Assembly (NCBI GenBank): GCA_016209155.1
Contig: JACQWU010000099.1
Span: 1-6,164, forward strand
Direction of reading: 5' to 3'
From: Candidatus Desantisiibacteriota bacterium
GTDB lineage: Bacteria > JACRDZ01
DNA: 6,164 nucleotides
Numbering within the stretch: the first letter of the stretch is position 1; each line of letters opens with the position of its first letter. This document shows positions 1-6,047 of this stretch, one piece after another. The notes beneath the pieces are model-generated. The model was not told the DNA's origin. It ran no database searches and saw nothing but the letters and a program-made list of their open reading frames with translations. The position numbers and the translations under genes were made by a program.

Positions 1-610
1 AACGGGAAATCGCCATTTGTATTAAAAATGCGGCAATAGGAGCTAAAATCATAACCAGGATAGAAGCAATCGGATTAGAATCATTTTCTTTGTCATTTCT
101 TCCCATCCCGCCGAACATCATACCCCATCTTGCCATGGAAGCCAGCATAGATATAGCCCCAGCTATTGTAGCAACAATACTTGAGATTAAAGTATCATGG
201 TTTTTTATATGAGCAAGTTCATGCGCAATAACACCTTTTAATTCATCATTACTCAATAAATTTAAAATCCCATTCGTTACAGCAACAGCAGCATGTTCAG
301 GATTTCTTCCGGTTGCAAAAGCATTTGGAGAGGAATCATTAATAATATATATTTTCGGCATTGGCATCATTGCTCTTTTTGATACTTCCATTACAACATT
401 AAATAAATGAGGAGCCTCATTTTCATTTATCTGTTTTGCATTATACATTTTTAAAATTATTTTATCAGAGAACCACCAGCTGCCAAAATTTAGTACACAG
501 GCAAAAACAAATGCCATGACCATACCGCCTCTCCCGCCTAAAGCACCGCCTGTTATAACAAGTAAAACTGTTAAAATTGATAATAATAACGCAGTTTTTA
601 TACTATTCAT
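1..610 (-). CDS. htpX: HtpX-like membrane zinc metalloprotease (M48), C-terminus cut by window edge
   Basis: HtpX is an inner-membrane, zinc-dependent endopeptidase with a cytosolic active site that degrades misfolded membrane proteins. Translating the minus strand from ATG at 610 gives 203 open codons to the window edge; bacterial HtpX proteins are usually about 280-300 residues, so roughly 80 are missing. Two hydrophobic segments lie at about residues 6-20 and 30-47. A conserved stretch SPNAFATGRNPEHAAVAVT (94-112) precedes the zinc-binding motif HELAH at 130-134 (bases 209-223; His130 and His134 bind zinc, Glu131 is the catalytic base). Further hydrophobic segments follow at about 141-160 and 187-201. 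The visible part ends in AISR; in the family the third zinc ligand (Glu) comes a few residues later, just outside the window. A strong AGGAGG (623-628) lies 12 nt before the ATG, slightly far but with no better start. The gene follows the glycosylase gene by 27 bp and is probably co-transcribed with it. Assignment is firm; the C-terminus is unseen. Confidence 0.95.
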   Translation of the reverse strand, partial: MNSIKTALLLSILTVLLVITGGALGGRGGMVMAFVFACVLNFGSWWFSDKIILKMYNAKQINENEAPHLFNVVMEVSKRAMMPMPKIYIINDSSPNAFATGRNPEHAAVAVTNGILNLLSNDELKGVIAHELAHIKNHDTLISSIVATIAGAISMLASMARWGMMFGGMGRNDKENDSNPIASILVMILAPIAAFLIQMAISR

Positions 611-637
611 AATATAAACTACCCTCCTGTTTTCTAC

Positions 638-1315
638 TTATTTAAATATCTCTCCCGTTTCTTTACACCATAATATTAAATCAAGATGTTCCATCGGGAT
701 TTTAATTTTTTCGGCAAATTTCCTCATTTTAATTTCCATATTAAGGTAATTTTTGATAGATATAGAATCCGGTATTTTTTTTATTATATCAGCATACTTT
801 AAATTTTTCAATATATGCCTGTCAATAATCGCAAGATTTTCACCCTTGCCGATATTTCGCAAAAAATGACTTGCTTCTTTAAATCCAATCCCTTTAACAT
901 TTTTAACTATCCACTCTCTTAATTTATAATTGTCATTAAATTGCATAATTTCATATTTTATAGATATCTTATTTTTTTTTGTAAATACTTTCCTTGCATT
1001 TACAATATATTCTGCTTTTTTATTTCTAAATCTTACAATATTTAATTCCTTTGAAATTTCATTTTTAGACCCATTCAATATTAAATCTTTTTTAATAAGT
1101 CTTTGCACAGCGCTCCATGAGGATTTTGCCTTTGATTGCGGTGTCAGAAGACAGAAAACAAGTTCAATGAAAATCTCAGTATCAGAACCATATTTCCATA
1201 AATTTTTAAAATCATCCAGCTTTTTTTGGACATCTTCCTTTTTTGTATAATAAATTTCTTGAATATCTTTTACTAAATTTAGATTTCCATCAATTGAATT
1301 ATTATATATTTTCAC
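638..1315 (-). CDS. ogg: Archaeal-type 8-oxoguanine DNA glycosylase/AP lyase (Ogg2 family, HhH-GPD)
   Basis: This enzyme excises 8-oxoguanine from DNA and nicks the abasic site (base-excision repair). The 225-residue product is full length for the Ogg2 family, whose best-known members are archaeal (Methanocaldococcus, Sulfolobus), with some in bacteria. Family signatures are ELVFCLLTPQSKAKSSW at 51-67, the helix-hairpin-helix VKGIGFKEASHFLRNIG at 140-156, AIIDRHIL at 162-169 and the C-terminal LILWCKETGEIFK at 213-225. By family comparison Lys146 is the Schiff-base nucleophile and Asp165 the catalytic aspartate. There is no N-terminal TBP-like domain as in Ogg1 and no iron-sulfur cysteine cluster as in EndoIII/MutY. 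The start is GTG (1313-1315), chosen because AAAGGA (1324-1329) lies 8 nt upstream and no early in-frame ATG exists. It is the first gene of a probable two-gene operon with htpX. The very lysine-rich composition fits the AT-rich genome. The exact substrate is inferred from family. Confidence 0.93.
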   Translation of the reverse strand: MKIYNNSIDGNLNLVKDIQEIYYTKKEDVQKKLDDFKNLWKYGSDTEIFIELVFCLLTPQSKAKSSWSAVQRLIKKDLILNGSKNEISKELNIVRFRNKKAEYIVNARKVFTKKNKISIKYEIMQFNDNYKLREWIVKNVKGIGFKEASHFLRNIGKGENLAIIDRHILKNLKYADIIKKIPDSISIKNYLNMEIKMRKFAEKIKIPMEHLDLILWCKETGEIFK

Positions 1316-1323
1316 AAATCTTA

Positions 1324-1329
1324 TCCTTT
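1324..1329 (-). promoter_or_regulatory. Ribosome binding site deciding the GTG start of ogg
   Basis: AAAGGA on the minus strand, 8 nt before GTG at 1315. It supports the GTG start rather than a downstream codon; the first codons contain no ATG. Confidence 0.7.
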
Positions 1330-1340
1330 ATATTGTGATT

Positions 1341-1369
1341 ATTTTAGTCATAAAATCTATTTAGGTCAA
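1341..1369 (-). promoter_or_regulatory. Sigma70-type promoter for ogg-htpX
   Basis: On the minus strand, -35 TTGACC (1364-1369) is separated by exactly 17 nt from -10 TAAAAT (1341-1346). Transcription would start near 1334, giving a leader of about 19 nt that carries the AAAGGA ribosome site. The position immediately upstream of the first gene of the leftward pair fits. It is assigned from consensus match only. Confidence 0.65.
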
Positions 1370-1410
1370 ATAAAATAGTGTTTTACAAGGAAATTTATTG
1401 CCAATTTAGG

Positions 1411-1439
1411 TTGACAATAATATAGCAATTTAGTATTAT
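1411..1439 (+). promoter_or_regulatory. Strong sigma70-type promoter for the TPR-ATPase/tRNA/PHP/TPR cluster
   Basis: A perfect -35 TTGACA (1411-1416) is followed after 17 nt by -10 TATTAT (1434-1439). The predicted start is about 1446, with a leader of roughly 33 nt before ATG 1479. It is back-to-back with the leftward ogg promoter, with about 41 bp between the two -35 boxes, so a regulator bound between them could affect both directions. It is the only convincing promoter seen upstream of the tRNA and downstream genes, so it probably serves them too. Confidence 0.72.
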
Positions 1440-1460
1440 CATAGTTTAAATTTCTATGAT
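1438..1460. repeat. Perfect 7-bp inverted repeat over the -10/start region (candidate operator or leader hairpin)
   Basis: ATCATAG (1438-1444) and CTATGAT (1454-1460) are exact reverse complements separated by 9 AT-only bases. The left arm begins inside the -10 hexamer and the right arm lies in the early leader. That places it where a repressor dimer would block transcription. As RNA the hairpin would be weak and probably incomplete at the 5' side, so an operator is the likelier reading. In AT-rich DNA a 7-bp palindrome can occur by chance. Confidence 0.35.
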
Positions 1461-1478
1461 TCGGGGACTCTAAATAAA

Positions 1479-4400
1479 ATGGTTAATAAAGATAAATTAT
1501 TTAAAAATGCCAGTGAATATTATCAGCAGGGGAAATGGGATAAAGCTGTTGATATATACAAAAAAATATTAAAAACAGATCCTGATAATATTCAGGTTTT
1601 TAATATGCTGGGAGATGTTTATGTAAATAAAAATGACATGGATAAAGCTTATGAAGAATACAAAAAAGCTGCTGATGCATTTGAAAATCAGGGATTACTA
1701 AATAAAGCTATAGCAATAAATAAAAAAATTTTGAGAATACAACCGGATTCTATTGATATTTATTTTAAATTAGCTGACCTTTACACTCAGCTTGGACTTA
1801 TCGGGGAAGCCAATGAACATTATCTAAAAATTGCGGATATTTATTCGCAGGAAAAGAAAATAGACAAACTTCTGGATATTTATAAAAAAATAGTAGACCT
1901 TAATCCAAAAAATATAATAATACGCCAGCGGCTTGTAAAAATGTATTTAAATGAAAATATGAAAGAGCAGGCAGCAAAAGAATATTTAGAAATAGCAGAT
2001 AAATACAAAGAAATTAATCAGGCTGACAATGCCATTTCTATGCTTGAAAATGCTAAAAATGAATTGCCGGAATATATTGAAATAAACCGTATGCTGGGGA
2101 GCCTGTACCGTGATAAAAACAATCCTGAAAAAGCACTTACGGAGATACAAAAAATACTGCTAAAAAATCCTCTGGATAAGAATGCTTTTATTGAATCCGG
2201 GAAAATGTATAAAACTCTGGGGAAATTCGATGATCTTATTTCACTGTATGAAAATTTTTTAAAAAATTCTACCGGTGAAAATGAATTAAAAAAAGAATTA
2301 CTTTCACTATATTTAGAAAAAAATATTTTAAACAAAACAGAAAATATTTTAAAAGAATTTCTTGAACAAGATAAAAACAACATAGACCTGCATACTCAGT
2401 TATTAGATATTTTACAAAAACAAAATAAAGAAGAAGAAGTTTTCAAGGAACATGAAATCCTGGCTAAATTATATTTGCAAAATAAGGAGCTTGATAAAGC
2501 AAAGTTTTTTTTTGAATATATTCTTAAAAAAGACCCTGAAAATTTATATTATTTACAATCTTATTCTGAAATCTGTGAATTATTAAAAGACAAAGAAAAA
2601 GCCGTTGAATGTTATTTGCATATTGCCGAGATAAAAGACAAAATCGGGGAAAAGGATGAAGCTGTTAAATATTATCAAAAAATAGTGCGGATTAATCCTG
2701 ATCAAATTGAATTGCTTTTTAAGCTGGTGAATATTTATAAAAATCAAAAAAAATTCAATGAAGCTATAGAAAACTTAAAAATTATAATAGATAAAAAACC
2801 TGATGATTTAAATGCATTAAAAAAACTCGGGGAAATATTTTTTGAATCAAATAAATATGAAGAAGCAAGGGAAATATATTTAAAAATATTAACTCTTTCA
2901 CCTGATAATAAAACACATGAAATATTAGCAGAAATATATCTTCATGAAAACAAGATTGATAAAGCTACCGATGAGTTAAAAAATATTCTTGAATCAGACC
3001 CCGGGAACATTGAAATAAGGAGCAGACTTTCTGAATTAAAACTGCTTTCATTCCCGCAAAAACCGGAAAAAACACAGGAATCTGAAAGTACTGCTGCTAC
3101 ATATTTAAAAAAAGAAATAAAAGACCTTAATATTGATACTAAAAAAACTGTAAAAGCTGATAAAGAGTTTGAAATTCCCATGGAAACTATTATGAATTAC
3201 CTAAGGGAAGCTAAACTCAGAGTATCACATAAACAAATTGAACTGGCGGTGGAGCTATATATAAAAATATTAAAACTGGATTTTGAAAATGAAGAATCAC
3301 ATGTAATGCTGAAAGAACTTGTATCAGATGACAGATATCTGAAAATCATAGATGATATAAAAAATAAAAAAGAAGAGATTTTTAAACAAAAAGCCAAAGG
3401 GATTATTGAAAGGCCGCAATTCCTTGAAGAAGATGAAGAAAAAGAAACAGATGCGCTTAAAATCATTTTAAAGGAATTTAAAAGCGGAATAACAGAATAT
3501 GTAGAGGAAGAAGATTTTGAAAATCATTATAATCTGGGAATTGCATATAAAGAAACAGGTCTTCTGGACGAAGCAATAGAAGAATTTAAAATTGCCGCAA
3601 ATAAAGAAGAAAATATTGTACAGTGTTATGGAATACTGGGAATATGTTATATGGAAAAAGGGATATATGGTTATGAGGAATTCTATGGATTAAATGAGTC
3701 TCCTTTCTCAAATGCACCTGAAAGTAAATTTTATTTTGAGACTAATCAACATGCAGAAGCAATGAAACGTTTGTTTTTTGCAATAGATACGATGAAAGGA
3801 TTAGCCGTAGTGCTTGGTGATATTGGGACAGGAAAGACCACTCTTGCACGTAAAGTGCTTGATAGACTTCAAACTGAAAAATACGAAGCTGCCTTACTTA
3901 TAATTGTGCATAAAGCTATAACTGCCGAATGGATTTTACGCAAAATCGCTCAGCAGCTTGGGGTTGAGAATCCTTCTAATGAAAAAGTTCATCTGCTGGA
4001 TCAACTATTTAAACAATTATTAAAAATAGATGAAATGGGTAAAAAAGCTGTAGTATTAATTGACGAAGCTAATATGCTTGAAAACAAAGAAATCATGGAA
4101 GAATTCAGAGGGCTTTTAAATCTCGAGCTTCCCGGTAAAAAATTGCTTTCATTAATTTTAATCGGTTTGCCCGAATTAGATGAGCATTTAAAATTGGATG
4201 AACCATTAAGACAAAGGGTTGCCGTTAAATTTACTTTGCGCTCTCTCTCTTTAAATATCGCGGCTGAATATATAAAACACAGATTGAAAATTGCAGGGAT
4301 AGAGAATCCTGAAAGAATATTCAATGATGAGGCTATAGTTGCAATTTATAAATATTCAAACGGGATACCGCGTTTAATAAATACAATCTGCGATAATGCT

Positions 4401-4538
4401 TTATTTGAAAGTTTTCTTATTAAAAAATTATCGATTAATAAAGAATTAATTAAAACTGTATCTTTTGACCTGGGATTAAATGTTGGTTTGAAAGAAGATA
4501 AAAATAATGAAATTTGTGGTAGTGATAGGCGGGTGTAG
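1479..4538 (+). CDS. TPR superhelix fused to ExeA/GspA-type AAA+ ATPase
   Basis: A 1019-residue cytosolic protein with no signal peptide or membrane span. Residues 4-522 are tandem TPRs in register, mixing 34-residue units with 54-residue units in which adjacent TPRs share a helix. A charged linker (about 523-565) and a helical region (566-670) follow, then one more TPR (679-712) and half of another (713-730). The AAA+ domain starts directly at GYEEFYGLNESPF (731-743). It has Walker A GDIGTGKTT (780-788, Lys786), Walker B VVLIDEA (858-864, Asp862-Glu863), RQRV (911-914, possible arginine finger) and a sensor-2-like GIPRLIN (962-968). This is the ExeA/GspA/MshM ATPase family, which powers or guides assembly of secretins and pili through the wall. 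The ExeA membrane span and peptidoglycan-binding domain are absent. The leader has only a weak GGGGA (1463-1467) 11 nt before ATG. The 3' end overlaps tRNA-Gly by 10 nt. A scaffold-ATPase for an envelope complex is inferred; the partner is unknown. Confidence 0.9.
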   Translation: MVNKDKLFKNASEYYQQGKWDKAVDIYKKILKTDPDNIQVFNMLGDVYVNKNDMDKAYEEYKKAADAFENQGLLNKAIAINKKILRIQPDSIDIYFKLADLYTQLGLIGEANEHYLKIADIYSQEKKIDKLLDIYKKIVDLNPKNIIIRQRLVKMYLNENMKEQAAKEYLEIADKYKEINQADNAISMLENAKNELPEYIEINRMLGSLYRDKNNPEKALTEIQKILLKNPLDKNAFIESGKMYKTLGKFDDLISLYENFLKNSTGENELKKELLSLYLEKNILNKTENILKEFLEQDKNNIDLHTQLLDILQKQNKEEEVFKEHEILAKLYLQNKELDKAKFFFEYILKKDPENLYYLQSYSEICELLKDKEKAVECYLHIAEIKDKIGEKDEAVKYYQKIVRINPDQIELLFKLVNIYKNQKKFNEAIENLKIIIDKKPDDLNALKKLGEIFFESNKYEEAREIYLKILTLSPDNKTHEILAEIYLHENKIDKATDELKNILESDPGNIEIRSRLSELKLLSFPQKPEKTQESESTAATYLKKEIKDLNIDTKKTVKADKEFEIPMETIMNYLREAKLRVSHKQIELAVELYIKILKLDFENEESHVMLKELVSDDRYLKIIDDIKNKKEEIFKQKAKGIIERPQFLEEDEEKETDALKIILKEFKSGITEYVEEEDFENHYNLGIAYKETGLLDEAIEEFKIAANKEENIVQCYGILGICYMEKGIYGYEEFYGLNESPFSNAPESKFYFETNQHAEAMKRLFFAIDTMKGLAVVLGDIGTGKTTLARKVLDRLQTEKYEAALLIIVHKAITAEWILRKIAQQLGVENPSNEKVHLLDQLFKQLLKIDEMGKKAVVLIDEANMLENKEIMEEFRGLLNLELPGKKLLSLILIGLPELDEHLKLDEPLRQRVAVKFTLRSLSLNIAAEYIKHRLKIAGIENPERIFNDEAIVAIYKYSNGIPRLINTICDNALFESFLIKKLSINKELIKTVSFDLGLNVGLKEDKNNEICGSDRRV

Positions 4539-4603
4539 TTCAGCGGTAGAACGCAAGCTTCCCAAGCTTGATGTCGAGGGTTCGACTCCCTTCACCCGCT
4601 CCA
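4529..4603 (+). tRNA. tRNA-Gly (anticodon CCC), CCA encoded
   Basis: A full cloverleaf can be drawn. The acceptor GCGGGTG (4529-4535) pairs with CACCCGC (4593-4599). U8-A9 is followed by a D arm with stem GTTC/GAAC. The anticodon stem CAAGC/GCTTG (4554-4558/4566-4570) encloses the loop TTCCCAA with anticodon CCC at 4561-4563. The variable loop has 5 nt. The T arm is GAGGG/CCCTT with loop TTCGACT, containing one G-U pair. Discriminator U4600 is followed by genomic CCA (4601-4603). It closely resembles E. coli tRNA-Gly(CCC) as known. It reads GGG codons. The first 10 bases overlap the end of the upstream protein gene, and no separate promoter is evident, so it is probably released from the operon transcript by RNase P and 3' nucleases. 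Confidence 0.97.
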
Positions 4604-4616
4604 ATATTAACTTTAT

Positions 4617-4621
4617 AAGGA
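4617..4621 (+). promoter_or_regulatory. Ribosome binding site of the PHP gene
   Basis: AAGGA lies 7 nt before ATG 4629 and only 13 nt after the CCA end of tRNA-Gly. After tRNA 3' processing the remaining PHP messenger would have a leader of about 25 nt that still contains this site. Confidence 0.7.
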
Positions 4622-4628
4622 TTGTTTT

Positions 4629-5282
4629 ATGATAGATTTTCATACACATACATTATTTAGCGATGGAGATCTGCTGCCGTCTGAATTGATTCAAAGAGCC
4701 AAAATTAAAGGCTATAAGGCAATCGGGATTACTGATCATGTTGATGAATCTAACATTGAAGATGTTGTTTTAAAAATTACAAAATTTTCAAGGGAAATTA
4801 ATAAATTAAATGAAATTTATGTAATACCGGGAGTTGAGATTACGCATGTCACTATAATATTTATTTCCAATTTAGTTAAAAAGGCAAGAAAACTCGGTGC
4901 AAAGCTTGTAATTGTACACGGAGAAACGATTGCAGAACCGGTTGCAAAAGGAACAAATATGGAAGCCCTAAAATCAGATATCGATATCCTGGCTCATCCG
5001 GGACTTATCAGTATTGATGAAGTTAAACTGGCAAAAGAAAAAGATATTTATTTAGAATTAACAACAAGAAGAGGACATTCTTATACAAACGGACACGTAT
5101 TAAAATTATCAAAAAAGATAGGGGCAAAGATAGTTATTAATAACGATGCTCACCTGCCGGAGGATTTATTACCGGAAGAATTTATTAAAAAAATAGCTTT
5201 AGGATCAGGTATGGACAATAATGATTTTCAAAAGGCTTTAATAAACGCATCAAATTTACTAAAAAAAATTAAGAACATTTAA
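4629..5282 (+). CDS. PHP-domain metal-dependent phosphoesterase (histidinol-phosphatase-like)
   Basis: A 217-residue soluble protein consisting of a single PHP domain, a distorted TIM barrel with a trinuclear metal site that hydrolyses phosphoesters. All nine expected metal ligands are visible: His5 and His7 (DFHTHT), Asp12, His37 (TDH), Glu70 (PGVE), His97 (VHGE), His123 (AHPG), Asp173 and His175 (NDAH). Other conserved landmarks are PVAKGTNMEAL (104-114) and TNGHVLKL (153-160). The stretch after Glu70 reads THVTIIFIS, where relatives as I recall them carry a proline-rich turn (THVPP). The length and frame are intact. It resembles proteins labelled histidinol-phosphatase or PHP-domain proteins, but no histidine gene is nearby, so the substrate is unknown. 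It starts 25 nt after the tRNA CCA and ends 20 nt before the membrane TPR gene, so it sits inside the same probable operon. It could act on a phosphorylated metabolite, a nucleotide or a surface-polymer precursor; the sequence does not decide. Confidence 0.9.
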   Translation: MIDFHTHTLFSDGDLLPSELIQRAKIKGYKAIGITDHVDESNIEDVVLKITKFSREINKLNEIYVIPGVEITHVTIIFISNLVKKARKLGAKLVIVHGETIAEPVAKGTNMEALKSDIDILAHPGLISIDEVKLAKEKDIYLELTTRRGHSYTNGHVLKLSKKIGAKIVINNDAHLPEDLLPEEFIKKIALGSGMDNNDFQKALINASNLLKKIKNI

Positions 5283-5292
5283 ATTTTAAATC

Positions 5293-5298
5293 AGGAGG
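5293..5298 (+). promoter_or_regulatory. Strong Shine-Dalgarno AGGAGG for the membrane TPR gene
   Basis: AGGAGG, extended to AGGAGGT, lies 4 nt before ATG 5303. The spacing is short but acceptable. It is the strongest ribosome site on the rightward strand. The next in-frame ATG (codon 9, 5327) would lie 28 nt away, so 5303 is preferred. Confidence 0.7.
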
Positions 5299-5302
5299 TA
5301 TT

Positions 5303-5947
5303 ATGTCATTAAAAAAATACAGAACAATGGGTAACGCAGATGAAAAATCTTTTTTTGATTTTTTTAAAAAAAATTTTAAAATATTAATCATTTGCGGAGG
5401 TTTTTTATTTTTATTATTAATTTTTATAATTGGATATAGCTCATATAATGAGAAAATAAAAGATGAAAGTCTTAAAATTTTTGAGGAAACAATTAAACCT
5501 TATCATGAGATATTGGTTAAAAACGATAAAAAAAGCCTAAAGGAAATGACAATTAGGGCAAACGGTTCATTTTCAAAAATCAAGGATGATAATATAAAAA
5601 CTTTAAGTTCGCTATATATGGGAAATTTTTCTATTGATTTAAATGAATTCAAAGATGCCATTAAATATTATGAAGAATTCACCAAAAAAAGTGATGATAA
5701 ATTTTTGCATATAATAACACGGCTGAATCAGGGATTAGCTTATGAAGAATTAAAATTATATCCTCAGGCTTTAGAATGTTTTCAAAAAGCGCTGCAAATT
5801 TCAGAACCTAATTTTTTAAAAAATGAACTGAATATGGCAATAGCCAGATGTTATGAAAAAACAGGGAAAATAGATCAAGCTAAAATTATTTACAAAAATT
5901 TAGCCGATTCCGAAGAAGCTAAATATCGATTAAAAAATCTTCCGTAG
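5303..5947 (+). CDS. Single-span membrane protein with periplasmic TPRs (YfgM/TPR_21-like)
   Basis: A 214-residue protein with a short charged N-terminal tail (1-26), one very hydrophobic segment at about 27-45 rich in Ile, Leu and Phe, and a soluble lysine-rich C-terminal domain. The N-tail is positive, which predicts an inside tail and an outside (periplasmic) C-terminus. After a helical stretch (about 48-95), TPR motifs are seen at about 98-131, 136-169 (LNQGLAYEELKLYPQALECF) and 172-204 (MAIARCYEKTGKIDQAKIIY). Size and layout match the YfgM-type family: anchored proteins that in E. coli associate with the SecYEG translocon and periplasmic chaperones. Sequence identity to YfgM itself cannot be judged here. 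It is the last gene of the cluster started at 1479, 20 nt after the PHP gene, and could be the membrane partner of the cytosolic TPR-ATPase. That is inference from order only. Confidence 0.8.
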   Translation: MSLKKYRTMGNADEKSFFDFFKKNFKILIICGGFLFLLLIFIIGYSSYNEKIKDESLKIFEETIKPYHEILVKNDKKSLKEMTIRANGSFSKIKDDNIKTLSSLYMGNFSIDLNEFKDAIKYYEEFTKKSDDKFLHIITRLNQGLAYEELKLYPQALECFQKALQISEPNFLKNELNMAIARCYEKTGKIDQAKIIYKNLADSEEAKYRLKNLP

Positions 5948-5961
5948 TATTTTTATCAAAA

Positions 5962-5999
5962 TTTTATCCTTAAATATTTTTAAATCTAAAAGGATGAGA
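5962..5999 (+). terminator. Weak hairpin downstream of the cluster (possible terminator or 3' end stabiliser)
   Basis: Bases 5962-5971 can pair with 5990-5999 as a 10-bp stem with two G-U pairs, centred on ATCCTT/AAGGAT, around an 18-nt AT-rich loop. No uridine run follows (the next bases are TAAAATAATA), so it is not a textbook intrinsic terminator. It is nevertheless the only stem containing G-C pairs in the 145 nt between the TPR gene and the next start. Confidence 0.25.
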
Positions 6000-6047
6000 A
6001 TAAAATAATATTATAAATATTCAATAATATAAAATATTTATACAACT

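Noticed and set aside
930-1250. A 106-codon plus-strand ORF with a very hydrophobic, Phe/Ser-rich product inside ogg
   Set aside because: It lies wholly antisense to the well-recognised glycosylase. Phe/Ser/Leu-rich readings arise automatically opposite Lys/Asn/Glu-rich AT-biased genes, and there is no ribosome site or homology.
3048-3180. Low-similarity linker in the TPR-ATPase (residues about 523-567) as evidence of a frameshift
   Set aside because: The frame is open on both sides, recognisable helical and TPR sequence resumes in the same frame, and charged Lys/Glu/Ser/Thr linkers are normal between TPR blocks.
2018-4324. Several minus-strand ORFs (2018-2383, 2942-3181, 3197-3466, 4001-4324) opposite the TPR-ATPase gene
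   Set aside because: All have Ser/Phe/Ile-rich composition typical of antisense shadows, contain no recognisable motif and lie inside a convincing long gene.
4556-4568. Short palindrome AAGCTTCCCAAGCTT around 4555-4569, resembling an operator or restriction-site repeat
   Set aside because: It is the anticodon stem-loop of tRNA-Gly(CCC).
4529-4628. tRNA 3' end as a possible integration (att) site
   Set aside because: No integrase, no duplicated tRNA 3' end and no compositional break follows; the downstream genes look native to the operon.
6008-6030. Inverted repeat ATATTAT-N9-ATAATAT
   Set aside because: It consists only of A and T in a nearly GC-free spacer. Such repeats are expected by chance and would not form a stable hairpin.
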